Source of the DNA: Gnetum montanum
Taxonomy: Eukaryota; Streptophyta; Gnetopsida; Gnetales; Gnetaceae
DNA length: 64,000 nt
Direction: 5' to 3'
Assembly (NCBI GenBank): GCA_015680685.1
Contig: MNCI01020980.1
Coordinates: 458,541 to 522,540, forward strand
Both the position numbers and the translations under genes were made by a program. The notes under the pieces are model-generated. The model was not told the origin of the DNA. It saw nothing but the letters and a program-made list of their open reading frames with translations, and searched no databases. How positions within the stretch are numbered: the stretch's first letter is position 1; each line of letters begins with the position of its first letter. Below, piece by piece: positions 22,075 through 33,195 of the stretch.

Positions 22075-23671
22075 TGAAACACCCCAAAATTCAAAGGCAA
22101 GCCTTGTTTCACCAAGCCTTTGCAATTCGTGCAGTGTTATGGTAGTTCTTCAGGAGATGGATGCTTTGATTTTTAGACTATCCAGTTTAGCAAGTTTTCT
22201 AAGTTAAGGATTCTTGCTATGCTATGCTACGCCTTGTAGCGTAGTAAACTTTAGAAGACATTTGCAGAAACACATTACTATGCTACGCTATGCTATGCAG
22301 CGTAGCACAACGTAGAAAAAGTTGGACGATCAGCCCCCTCGCTCGACTTCAACTCCTTCGGCAATGTCTCCTTCCGTTAGAAAGTAGCAAACTTGGCAAA
22401 ATCAAGTCATGTTTCCTACTACGCTACACTAAGCTACAAGGTGTAGTGAGGTGTAGCAATTCTACAAAAATGATAGAAGGTAACTCAAAGGGCGGGATTA
22501 GCAAGTTTGCAAGTTTCGTAGTGCAAAAGACAAAGTTTGCAGATTGGCGATGATTTTGTGACTAAGGACAACTGCTACGCTATGATATGCTACGTTGCGT
22601 AGCAAACTTGCGACCAGCAGTCACAACACTGCAAAGGTTCCCAACACATGCAATGGAACACAACACAGATTTAGTGCCTCAAATTAATGGTTATGCTATG
22701 CTATGCTGCATAGCGTAGCACAATGTGACAAAATGCCACACTACACCAAACATGCTATGCTACAAAGCATGGCAAGGCATGACTAGTGATTACACGACAT
22801 TAATGCACCTCACCTAATTCCACCATTACTCTAACAGTGTAATTATGACACGGTAGGCTTGTAATTACAGCATGGTAGGCTTGCCCAACGGTCATGTAGG
22901 CACGTGCAGCATAGACAAGTCAGCATAGGCCCAAGGCACATGGCATTCAAACTACATCTTTTGTGCACCCTTGGTCCTATAAATATCCCAATGAGAGATG
23001 CTTAAACTCTCTCCACCTCTCACACTCTTGAGCACACTAGCTCTCTGGCTCTCTTTTCGCACTTTCGATTCTAATTCTCTAAGCAGTCTAGTTGGCTAAC
23101 GATTTTGTCGGCTGACAAGCAAGAAAGATAGACCATAACCTCGAGCATTGTAAGCTTCTTGTTTCGACAATGTAAACAGTTAACATTCTCAGTTAGCATT
23201 TTTTTTTGCTCTTTCCTACCACCTTGGTAGCACTTCGCATTGTTAAGGCTTGAGTCCGTATTCAAGCACACATCCATCTTTCTCTACACGTCTTGGTTAC
23301 CTTCGAGATCTCTGCACTTCCTAGCGCTATGCAACCGATTGTATCCATCTTGATAGAGTGAAGTTGTAGCTTCAAAGTAGTGCATTTTTCTAACTGCAGT
23401 TTACTTTGTTTCCTATTTACTTTGCATTTTACACTATTTTCAGCCTTTTTTACATTTTAAGCATTACTTCGCGCTATCAGTTTCATTTCAAGTAACACGT
23501 TGCAAAAGGTTATATAGACACCAACTAAGTCCCTGTATGATAGACCAGACCATTTAGGGTGCCCCATTTCCACTCCACCCAGCACGACCCTCTCATGAAA
23601 ATGGGGTTGAGACTACTAGCAGCCAATGACCCCTAAGTGTTTTCCAGCCGTCAATGTTTTCGGTCGCTACA
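22075..23671 (+). repeat. 3' LTR of element B
   Basis: 1,597 bp, TGAAACACC to CGCTACA. The TATA box TATAAATA is at 22978-22985. Between 22200 and 22790 it holds several inverted repeats built from GCTACGCTATG and CATAGCGTAGC. The next five bases are ATGAT, a candidate target-site copy inside C's array. Confidence 0.88.
22978..22985 (+). promoter_or_regulatory. TATA box of element B 3' LTR
   Basis: TATAAATA in the context GGTCCTATAAATATCCC, aligned with the boxes of A and E. Confidence 0.75.
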
Positions 23672-23679
23672 ATGATGCC

Positions 23680-24110
23680 AGGAACTTTTTGTGGTATTAG
23701 TTTTAAGTCGTGATGCCAGGACTATTCTGTACCAGTTTATAGTCATAGCGGACTAAGCATTACTAGTTTATAGTCATAGTAGACTATGAAAAGGCAAACT
23801 AGTTTATAGTCTTAGTGGACTCTGGATGCTAGTTTCACGTCATGGCAGACAGATGTGGCAGTTTAATGTTGTATCATATAGAGCTCTGTGGTATCAATTT
23901 TAAGTCATGATGCTAGGACTTTTCTGTGGTATTAGTTTTAGGTCATGATGCCAGGACTATTTTGTGGTATCAGTTTTAATTCATGATGCTAGGACTTTTC
24001 TGTGGTATCAGTTTTAAGTCATGATGCCAGGATTTTTTTGTGGTATCGATTTTAAGTCATGATATCAGGACTATTCTATGCTAGTTTATAGTCATAGTGG
24101 AAAGTGTGAT
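23680..24110 (-). repeat. Motif array after protease of element C
   Basis: About 12 units, read here as the complement of the family motif, such as TTTTAAGTCATGATGCCAGG and TAGTTTATAGTCATAGTGGA. The position matches A 3318-3512 and D 46680-46870. Confidence 0.85.
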
Positions 24111-24601
24111 GCTGTATGCATGGTCATGCTACGTGCTTGCTAGATCCTGCAAAAATCAACTAGGAAGAAAACAACATCAAGTGACACCTACCGTACATAG
24201 AGTTAGAATGTATGAATGAAAGAAAAGCAATGCAAAAAGTGATAGTTTTATTCCATTTCGGGCCATATGCTATTTTAAGGCCTTTTCAGGCCATGTGTTT
24301 TTGTAGTTTTATGTTTTTATGTTTGATGTTTTTCAAATGCAATGTGTAAACTAAGTTGACGAATGTGTAAACAAAGCAAAATGCGTGATCTAAGTGAGCG
24401 GGCAAAATGTAAATGCAGAGGCTAGTGCAATGTAAACAAAAGTCAAAAATGCATGTCAAAGGGGTAGGTAGAAGGTAGGTAAGTATCTAGCACATTTTCA
24501 GCCAAGGGAAAGTCTTGGTCATGTAGTTGCTTCCTAACTAGGCATGGATTAGGAAGCATGAAAGGTTTAAGGTCCTCTGGGGGGCTGTCAGCTTCAACCA
24601 C
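24111..24601. other. Spacer, no gene seen
   Basis: About 490 bases between the array and the protease stop of C. It includes one more motif pair near 24259-24295 (GGGCC then TATTTTAAGGCC). No coding seen. Confidence 0.4.
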
Positions 24602-25384
24602 TTATTTAGGTGTGTTAGCCTTAAGCATTGTGTTGGTTATCGTAGGTGTACCACCAAGAAACTCTTCTTCCAAAACTTGCACCATGTCTATGTCATGGAT
24701 AGTTGAAGAGGAAATGTTATCACCATGGATGATAACTTGACCACCTTCATATGGAAGGTGGATTTCTTGGTGGATGGGAGAAGAGATGACCCTTAGTTGA
24801 GCTAGCCAAGGCCTGCCTAGAATCATGTTGAAACCTGACATCTCCTCTATGATAGTGAAATCTGCACTAGTGGGGAATTGCTCTCCCGCTACAAAGGATA
24901 AGTTGATTGTACCCTTGACTGTGACACATGATCCATTGAAGGATTTTAGACATGTGGTCTTGGCTGGCTTGATTTCATCTGCCAAGCCTAGCTTGTCGAT
25001 GACGGAGTACAGGACTACATTCGTTGCTGCACCATCATCAACATGCACTCTGTGGATGGTGCACTACCCAACACAAATGCTAATGGATAGTGGAGCTGTA
25101 GTGACTTCCCCTTGTTTGAGGTTGACTTTAACTACATCATCACAAAAGGCTCAGGTTGTTGAACCAAATTCTTGTGATGTGGAAGGCAACATTGCTGCAC
25201 GGATGGATGCCTCATCTGCAGGGATGTCCTCCATAACAGGAATGGAGGCTAAGACCTGGGCTAATGCTTGGTAGTGAGCAGGTGAGGTCTTGATGAGGTC
25301 ATATAAGCTAAATGTTGTGTTCTTTTGCTTGAGCGTGTGCTTTACCTGGGTTAGTGAAACTATGAAATCCTTGTCATTAGCCAT
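24602..25384 (-). pseudogene. pro: Aspartic protease of element C
   Basis: Active-site block MHVDDGAATNVVLY at the start of the open frame 25048-24602, then FNMILGRPWLAQL and IHQEIHLPYEGGQV. The upstream frame 25384-25151 (SLTQVKHTLKQKNTTFSLYD) aligns with the PR N-terminal extension of A and D. The two parts are separated by a stop near 25150 and a shift. This is the best preserved protease in the window. Confidence 0.88.
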
Positions 25385-25639
25385 TGTGTTGGCTTTGACT
25401 TCCTTTGTGAAGCTTGAGAGACAGAACTCTTGGGAGGGGGAATTAGGCTTGGTTTTCTTGGGGGTAGGGTCCCCAGTGTTTAGTTGTTATTTTCTAGTTG
25501 TGGCCTTTTCTTCAGCCATGGGAGTTGCAACGTGCTTGTTCATCCTCTTGCGTTCCCATTTGGTGGGCCTACCTAGGTTGCTAGTGGGGTCAACCTTGAA
25601 GGAGGGATTGAGATGTTGCCCACTATTGGGCTTCTAGTA

Positions 25640-28600
25640 GGTGAGGGGCCATCACATTGTGGTACCTTGATGACAAATTTTTATTGTTGCATCATGCCAG
25701 TTTAACGTCTTAGTGGATGAGTCATGCTAGTTTAACGTCTTAGCGGATGAACGTTGTGGAACCTTGATCGCAAAGGGTGTTGTGGGTGCCTGTGGTGGCA
25801 CCTTGATAACAAAGGAAGGCCTATTATTTGTGGAGGCTAGGGGAATCCTTGCCTTTCTGGGAGGCACATGGATCAAAAAAGGTTTTTGCATAGGTTTGGG
25901 CTTGCCACCTATGCTAATTGAGTTTATGACATAGGAGGCATCGTCTGCGTTGGATTGACTTACCGTGTCAATCACTAGTTGGCCTTGTTTTATCATTCCC
26001 TATAGGTCATCTTGCAAGGCATGATAGTTATCTGTACTATGACTAACCATTTTATGGTAATGATAGTATTGGTCCAATTTAAAATGTTTTGGGAACGGGG
26101 GCTTATTTGGTATTGCTAAGGTGGGGTTCCTTAGTAGCTCACAGTACCTATCATGTCTTTAGCGGGTAATCTTCGACACATGTTTGTGTTGGATTTTCCC
26201 AGCTTTCAAGAGTTGCTCCAATAGTTGAGAGGGTTGCATCAGTAGTGGTGTATACTTTGAGCGATCCTTGCTTTTAAAGTTGGGCTTTGGGATGGCCCCT
26301 ACTGATGTAGGTGAGTTGGCACCAAAGTTGGTGGCTTTGTTAGTTGGGGCTTTAGGTTGCTTAGCTTTTGGGCCCCAGTTGGTTGCTTTTGTGATTATGG
26401 CTACTGTTGCCTCGGTTGTGTTTTGCTTGCAAGTATGTTGGTTTTTGTAGGCCACATAAGCTAAGTCATTGCTTGATTGTGCTGCCACTTCTATATCTTT
26501 AATTTGTACAAATGCCTAACTCAAAGTACGGGGTTTTAGATAATAAAGCTTTGATTTAATGAAGTCATTTACAGCTACCTTAAGGATGGTAAGTAGATAT
26601 GTTTCAGGAATAGGTTTGTGAAGTTCATTCAGGGTGGTGCTCCATCTTTGGATAAATTTTTGTGTTGGCTCTAAAGGCACTTGTTTAATTTGAATCAAGA
26701 TATCTAACATGGCTTTATATTTTAGATTGTATTTGAAATAGGTGACAAACTAGTGCAACAAATCCTCTAGAGAAGACATAGTGCTATAGGGTAAGGTTCG
26801 GTACCAGTCTAAGGATCTTCCTATTAAGGACATAGAAAACACACGCAGAATTACATGGGGTCATGCCTAAAGCAAAAGAATTTTGGTTTGGAATGTCACT
26901 AGGTGGGCATTTGGGTCTCCCTCTCCATTGTACTTGGTCAACTGAGGTAACGAGACTCCCTTTGGCAAGGTTAAGGGTGGAACTGAGGGGTCAATTGGGT
27001 CATCTTGATAGAAATCTAGTACTTTGACTTCCTCATTGTTCAAATTTTTAAGGTGATTTAATTCCTTTGCCGAAGAGTGCATCATTTTTTGTGTGTTTGC
27101 CCATTCTTAGGTAGTAGGCAAACCAGTGGATTAAGTGGATTGTGGATGATAATGATTTAATTTTTTCATTGTTTATGGAAAGATAGGTTGTTGGGCTGAC
27201 GTTTGTTATGGTGGGATGGTATTCAGAACTGAGACTACCAGTGGAACCCACTGCCCAGCCACAGGTTGTGAGGTAACACCCTGAACATGTTGGGTTGGAG
27301 TAATCAATGGTGCTCTATGGATCTACACCTAAGGTATGTAATGGGTGGATGTGGAAGCTGGTATGAATGATGGCATATTAATTACTTGAGGTTAAAATAT
27401 TGACTCGGCGTTGGTTTGGAGAGGGAGTTGTTGGGACTGTACTTGTGCATTAGAGTGAATATTATTGAGTATGGATAAGATAGGAATGGAAGTTGGTACT
27501 TCTTGTCGGGAAATTGGTGCTCGAGTGTTTGTGGATGAAGGAGGAAGTACAGTTTCTTCCAGGGGTTTGTGTAGGCATGGGGACTGACAGTATGGTAGGA
27601 ATCTCCATGTTCAGATTGGGCTGCAAAATCATCTTCCTCATCTTGAGGCTCTATTGGTGGTAGCTGTAAGGCTTGACTTCTAGCCATAAGAAGTTGGGAT
27701 ATGAGTTTATGATGGTTTTCAGATAGCGAGATTATGTCAAATGCTGAAGGGATGAACTCACGTTCTCCTTTGTGGATAAATTCATATTNTGGGTCTCCCT
27801 CTCCATTGTACTTGGTCAACTGAGGTAACGAGACTCCCTTTGGCAAGGTTAAGGGTGGAACTGAGGGGTCAATTGGGTCATCTTGATAGAAATCTAGTAC
27901 TTTGACTTCCTCATTGTTCAAATTTTTAAGGTGATTTAATTCCTTTGCCGAAGAGTGCATCATTTTTTGTGTGTTTGCCCATTCTTAGGTAGTAGGCAAA
28001 CCAGTGGATTAAGTGGATTGTGGATGATAATGATTTAATTTTTTCATTGTTTATGGAAAGATAGGTTGTTGGGCTGACGTTTGTTATGGTGGGATGGTAT
28101 TCAGAACTGAGACTACCAGTGGAACCCACTGCCCAGCCACAGGTTGTGAGGTAACACCCTGAACATGTTGGGTTGGAGTAATCAATGGTGCTCTATGGAT
28201 CTACACCTAAGGTATGTAATGGGTGGATGTGGAAGCTGGTATGAATGATGGCATATTAATTACTTGAGGTTAAAATATTGACTCGGCGTTGGTTTGGAGA
28301 GGGAGTTGTTGGGACTGTACTTGTGCATTAGAGTGAATATTATTGAGTATGGATAAGATAGGAATGGAAGTTGGTACTTCTTGTCGGGAAATTGGTGCTC
28401 GAGTGTTTGTGGATGAAGGAGGAAGTACAGTTTCTTCCAGGGGTTTGTGTAGGCATGGGGACTGACAGTATGGTAGGAATCTCCATGTTCAGATTGGGCT
28501 GCAAAATCATCTTCCTCATCTTGAGGCTCTATTGGTGGTAGCTGTAAGGCTTGACTTCTAGCCATAAGAAGTTGGGATATGAGTTTATGATGGTTTTCAG

Positions 28601-28922
28601 ATAGCGAGATTATGTCAAATGCTGAAGGGATGAACTCACGTTCTCCTTTGTGGATAAATTCATATTCTTTCTTTGCTTTCCTTTCTATATGGTTGATAGG
28701 TAAGTTGGCTTGGATTTTGACATAGATGAAGTTATACTGTTTGGGTGTAAGAGTCACATGAGTAGGACCTTTGCCCTATAGTCTATGTGATTGGTGTGTA
28801 GGACCTTGAGGGTTTATGTGTTCGATAATAGTTATGGATTCTGTAGTAGTCACAGGGTTTGAAGTTTCGACCTTAAATTTAGCAATTGGTAGTGTTATTG
28901 GGTTGATTTGGAAGGATTCCAT
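25640..28922 (-). pseudogene. gag: gag of element C (with assembly duplication)
   Basis: The start ATG at 28922 (MESFQINPITLP) aligns with D's start at 50662. The N-terminal domain (28757-28260) contains ANLPINHIERKAKKEYEF and DEEDDFAAQSEHGDSYH, the latter nearly identical in D. The core follows: VSLPQLTKYNGEGDPNAHL (about 26960-26890), EPTQKFIQRWSTTLNE and NDFIKSKLYYLKP. The distal part (26488-26159) has KDRSKYTPLLMQPSQLLEQ. Several stops break it. The true gene is about 878 bp shorter, because 26912-27788 and 27790-28666 are the same sequence. Confidence 0.85.
26912..28666. repeat. Exact 877-bp direct duplication across a single N (assembly artefact)
   Basis: The sequence 26912-27788 repeats at 27790-28666 with an offset of 878. 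I found no mismatch on reading both through. The copies are separated only by the N at 27789. The gag frames inside repeat identically (67-residue frames at 27048-27251 and 27926-28129). The likeliest explanation is two overlapping contig ends joined without merging. Confidence 0.92.
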
Positions 28923-29040
28923 GATGAACATGAGTAGACTAGGCTAGATGAATGGAGTTGGATTGCAAGCAGTTGCACTATGACTAGCATGAAACAAACA
29001 TAGCGTGATCAAACCGATCAAACCATGGCATGAAAGATAG

Positions 29041-29278
29041 CAAGCTCAACATGACCAACAGGGACAAGCTCAGTGTGACCAACAGGGACAAGCTCAATGT
29101 GACTAGCAGGACAAGCTCAGTGTGACCAATAGGGACAAGCTCAGCGTGACTAGCAGGACAAGGTCAACGTGACCAACAGGGACAAGCTCAGCGTGATCAG
29201 CAGGACAAGCTCAGCATGACCAATAGGGACAAGCTCAGCATGACCAACAGGGACAAGCTCAGCATGACCAACAGGGAC
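29041..29278 (-). repeat. 24-bp minisatellite in the leader of element C
   Basis: Ten units of 23 or 24 bp with the form CAAGCTCAGCRTGACC then AACAGGGA. It lies between the gag ATG and the primer-binding site, in the untranslated leader. The word AGCGTGACC also builds the LTR subrepeats of C and D. Confidence 0.9.
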
Positions 29279-29349
29279 AGGAGAATCATAGGATAAGATG
29301 AAAAAGTTTTGATAGGTAGCGTGATCGATGTTTTAACAACAGAAAATAC

Positions 29350-29373
29350 GGTCCTCCTTCTAGTGCCAAAAAC
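29350..29373 (-). promoter_or_regulatory. Primer-binding site of element C
   Basis: On the minus strand, just after the LTR end GTACA, comes GTTT then TTGGCACTAGAAGGAGG. D has TTGGTGCTAGAAGGAGG at the same place. It would pair with a tRNA 3' end ending in CCA. Confidence 0.8.
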
Positions 29374-29901
29374 TGTACTGACCTAAATCGTTGGTGTAAG
29401 GCTGGAAGGGAAACATACACTAAAAGATTGTCGGACAGACACAACTGACCCTACCTTTGCCTAAGGGAAAACTAGAAAAGTAAATGAAGGCAGAGTTCCT
29501 TGGATGGTTCGCATGCAAATCAACCAAGGACTTCCCCAAACATAAGCTATGACTAGTGCTGGGGTTATTGGAAATGGTGTAAACAGGATGTAAACGGAAT
29601 GCAAACAGTGACACGAAATGTAAACAGAGCATACTAAATTATAAATAAAGAGTAAACAGAGCTAAACCATGTAAATGGAAGGCAATAATGAAACTGTATT
29701 CTACTGTTTAAATAAGAATGTACACCGGTCAAAGCGTAGCTGCGCGTATGGATGGCAGGTCAAGCACTAAGCCCGAGGATGATGTTTGAAGTGTTCGGAT
29801 GCTAGGAGTCAAGTGTGTTTGAGTGTCCTAGGTTGTTAGTCGATACTTCCCAAGCTGCCAACCTTCAAAATTTTTGACTCCATTTATGTGAATTGATAGG
29901 G

Positions 29902-29909
29902 TATTTATA
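29902..29909 (-). promoter_or_regulatory. TATA box of element C LTR
   Basis: TATAAATA on the minus strand (CCCTATAAATACCC), aligned with the boxes of D. Confidence 0.75.
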
Positions 29910-30449
29910 GGGCTGGGCCGGGCTGAGGTGCGGAATTCCAAAATGGAATCGATGGCTGGGAGATGGGAAGAAAGCAGATCTTGTAACATGTGTCCAATGG
30001 ATAGCTGTGTACGAGTTGGATATGTGTTGGAAAGCTACATTCTTGACTAGATACATTGCATTTTACAATTTGTGGGTTATTCAAGCCCATGAAAGTACAT
30101 TTAATTTAGACTGTGAGTGCTTGACATGACCAAAAATGATGAGTTACAATGAAATGAACAACAAGAGAAATTCGACCCCGGATCACTTGACCATGGATCA
30201 ACCGCTCCAAGATGTCGAGATGTTGATTTGAGGCTATTTGAGGCATCTCTGTTTGACTAGGGCTTCCAACATGAGTTGTCTAGGCTTCAATGTGTCTTTA
30301 GCATCCATTTGAAGTGTTTTTGTGCAAGCGTGACTGGCAGTCATGCTACAGTCACGCTGGGCGTGACCTTACTGTGACCTAAGCATGAGGTGAGAAAAAT
30401 GTAATTTTTGACACCAAATATGGAATTTTTTGAAGCCTGTCTCTAAGTA

Positions 30450-31300
30450 CAATTGTGGCCTACCTGTGTGTGATCTAGATTGGGAAATTTGAGCTTCAAT
30501 GTGTTTGATTTGAAGCCATTTTTGGTAGGTCACAATGTGGTCATGCTCAGCGTGACCTGTAACGTGACCTAAAAAACTTACAATTTTGAGCTGAAATGTG
30601 GCATTTCTAAAGGTTGGGACCCAGAGTTATCAATAGTGTACCCTAAGGATGACTTGCACCCTTGAAATCAAGTCATTTTGACTCAATTTTGAGGCTCTAA
30701 ATGTTGGTCACGCTGGACTCATGCTCAGCGTGACCTGTAGTGTTACTTGCAGTGTGAGCTCAAAAACTTGAAATTTTGAGCTGAAATCTGGAATATTTGA
30801 AGGCTAGGATCCATAGTTATCAATAGTGGACCCTGAGGATGACTTGCACCCTTGAAATCAAGTTGTTTTAACTCAATTTTGAGGCTCTAAAAGTTGGTCA
30901 TGCTTGACTCACGCTCAACATGACCTGCAGCATGACCTCAAAAACTTACAATTTTGAGCTAAAATCTGGAATTTCTAAATGCTGGGACCCATAGTTATCA
31001 ATAGTGGACCCTAAGGATGACTTGCACCCTTGAAATCAAGTTGTTTTGACTCATTTTTGAGGCTCTAAAAGTTGGTCACGCTGGACTCACGCTCAGCGTG
31101 ACCTGCAATGTGACCTCAAAAACTTACAATTTTGAGCTAAAATATGGAAGTTTTGAAGGCTGGGACCCATAGTTATCAATAGTGGACCCTGAGGACAACT
31201 TTCACCCTTGAAATCAAGTCGTTTTGACTCAGTTTTGAGGCTCTAAAAGTTGGTCACGCTGGACTCATGTCACAACGTGACCTGTAGAGTGTGAAAAATC
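30450..31300 (-). repeat. ~180-bp subrepeats in element C LTR
   Basis: The word CATAGTTATCAATAGTG recurs at 30621, 30811, 30989 and 31167, with periods of 190, 178 and 178. Each unit carries TCACGCTGGACTCACGCTC followed by AGCGTGACC, a near-perfect palindrome. D's LTRs carry diverged units of the same kind. Confidence 0.88.
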
Positions 31301-31591
31301 TACACCATTTGATTTAAAATTTGAACTCCTGAATGCTGAAACTTGGAGTGGATATTAGTGGCTCTTGAGGATAGTGTACACCTTCATATTTGGACTGTTT
31401 TGACTTGATTGTGAAGCTGTTGGAGTTTCTCATGCTGATGGCAAGCTAGCTTGATAGCATGAGCAAGCTGGCTTGGGCAAGCTGGGGGTGAGCTCCCTGC
31501 CTTAGTCAAATTTTACCTTCTGAATGCTTAAAATGGTTTGAGTCATTTTCAATTTAAAGTGCTAGGCTGAAATTAGTGGTGTTTTAGTTGC

Positions 31592-32060
31592 CATGTTGAG
31601 TAGCTTGACATTGATGTATACCTACCACTTGGCACCTCTCTTTGGCACAATTATGAGTGGGCTAACCCATTGTCTATTCGCAATGGGATAGATGAACCTT
31701 GCCTTGAGGAGTTGCTCAATTTCTTCCTTGATGATTTGCATTAGTTTGGGGTTCAATTACCTCTATGGCTTTTTTGTTGGCTTCATGGCTAGGTCGGTGT
31801 AGATGCGATGTTGGCATATCCTTGGATCAATCCTTGTGAGTTCAGGATATGATTAAGCAAAAGTTGCTAACCATCTTTCAACTACCTTTAACAACATTGT
31901 TATTGTTCTAGAACAACTTTTGCATTGATTATAACTAGCTTCCCATTTTTCAAAAATACATATTCCATTTTAATCGGTAACGTTTTAAGCTCAAGGGGCT
32001 CTTATTTGAATTTATTAGAAATTTCCAACTCTTCCTAATGAGTATCATGCCTAGGTTAGA
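31592..32060 (-). pseudogene. Relic of an older Ty3/gypsy RT, target of element C
   Basis: On the minus strand the frame gives LTRIDPRICQHRIYTDLA, then LNPKLMQIIKEEIEQLLKA, then RFIYPIANRQWVSPLIIVP and VYINVKLLN. This is the N-terminal part of a Ty3/gypsy RT of a lineage other than the Tat elements here. It stops exactly where C's LTR begins, so C interrupted it. Two or more stops are present. Upstream sequence to about 32060 (LPIKMEYVFLKNGKLVI) fits the region before RT. Confidence 0.7.
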
Positions 32061-33195
32061 AGGATGAGGAGAAATTAAAGGAGTGAAGGTTAGAGGGGTA
32101 GAAAAACTAAAATATAGTCTTAGAGGATCTATGGATGTGAGTACTCTTAAATGGTCATTTGCAGAGGTGGATATTAAAAGTACTGCAACACAAAATAGAT
32201 ATCCCAAGAACTCTTTGAGAAAGAAGAAATATAACATGTAGGAGAGAATATGACAAAATTAGAAGAGGAAGACACATTTTGCATCTTAATATTGTGGTGA
32301 AGGGGGTTGTGCTACTTGCTATGTCTATTGCTTATTTTTATAAAAACGATATTAGCCTTGTAGCAAGATTCTTGATTTGAAATTATGCATTTAATTCTTG
32401 TGAGTAATATTAATTTATAAGATTCTTCTCTTATCATCATCATCCTAACCTTGTCCCAACAAAATGGGATTGGTTATCATCATCATCTTACCTTTGTATT
32501 GACAAAATGAGGTTGGCTATTAATGAATCATGTTTTACATGAGCCCTAATATTAGGTATCCAATATCAAGGTGGCCATGATATTAGGTACACGATATCTG
32601 GTTTGTGATATTGTGGGGTATTCCTACGCCTATAAATACAGCCCTTGGGCACATAATTCAAGGGGAGTTTTTCAATTAAGTAGGGAAATTCTTGCAATTT
32701 GTTTATTCAAGAGTTAGAATATTTTCAAAGTGCCCACAGCAAGAGGTTAAGTGTAATTGGATCTTTATTCAAGCATTGTTGTACCTAAACACACCATTGT
32801 GTTGGCAATAAAGATGAGCTCTTTGATTCATCCTTGCAACACTTGAGACTTTCTTTCTTTATGCATTTATACATTGTAATTTCATGCAATTGACATTTAA
32901 TGTTATTCATTCAGCAATTAATCTTGATTAATTAAGCAATTAATTAAATACACAAGCATGACATACATGGGACACTTGGTAGCTTAGAAATGGTTAGTGT
33001 TTGACAACCTAGTAGTGTTTACACGAAGTTCAGGATGTGTCCAAGAGGTGGGAATGGTTACTTGTGTTAGGCTAGATTAGAAAATAGTTCACTTAGCATT
33101 TAATTACTCTCACTTTCATTATTGTTTTAGGTGATCAAATTGATAAAATATAAAATGATAAAAATCTTATACCTTAGTCACGCTTAACCATACAC
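32061..33195. other. Unassigned region with an LTR-like promoter
   Basis: No coding recognised. It has a TATA box (TATAAATA, 32631-32638) preceded by repeated ATATTAGGTA words at 32550-32590. A paired block of TTATCATCATCATC words lies at 32430-32490. The pattern suggests a fragment of an LTR or short non-autonomous retroelement, but I found no pair of ends. Confidence 0.3.

Larger units (their letters stand above)
13460..23671 (+). mobile_element. Element B: internally deleted Tat-lineage element
   Basis: LTR, primer-binding site, then directly the truncated opposite-strand gene, RT-RNase H, aRNH, integrase, 3'UTR array and LTR (22075-23671). The leader, gag, protease and the 3' two-thirds of the opposite-strand gene are gone. 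The deletion joint is close to 15060-15110. The last LTR is followed by ATGAT and then by C's repeat array, so B ends inside C. Confidence 0.85.
23672..31586 (-). mobile_element. Element C: 5' half of a Tat-lineage element
   Basis: Read on the minus strand: LTR (31586-29374), primer-binding site, leader with a minisatellite, gag, protease, then the repeat array that precedes the opposite-strand gene in A and D. It breaks off at 23672, where B's LTR begins, so its 3' half should lie left of element A, outside the window. Its right end is in an older RT relic. It belongs with D by LTR and gag similarity. About 878 bp of its apparent length is an assembly duplication. Confidence 0.85.
29374..31586 (-). 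repeat. 5' LTR of element C
   Basis: 2,213 bp, TGTA at 29374 (LTR 3' end) to GGTGTTTTA at 31586 (LTR 5' end, where the canonical TG has become TA). TATA box at 29902-29909. About four subrepeats of ~180 bp occupy 30450-31300. The next five bases, GTTGC (31587-31591), are the predicted target-site copy; the partner copy should be outside the window. Confidence 0.85.

Noticed and set aside
24825-25274. 149-codon plus-strand open frame
   Set aside because: It lies over the minus-strand protease of C, whose motifs are clear. It is a shadow.
27382-27963. 193-codon minus-strand frame joining two gag parts
   Set aside because: It runs through the N at 27789 and exists only because of the assembly duplication.
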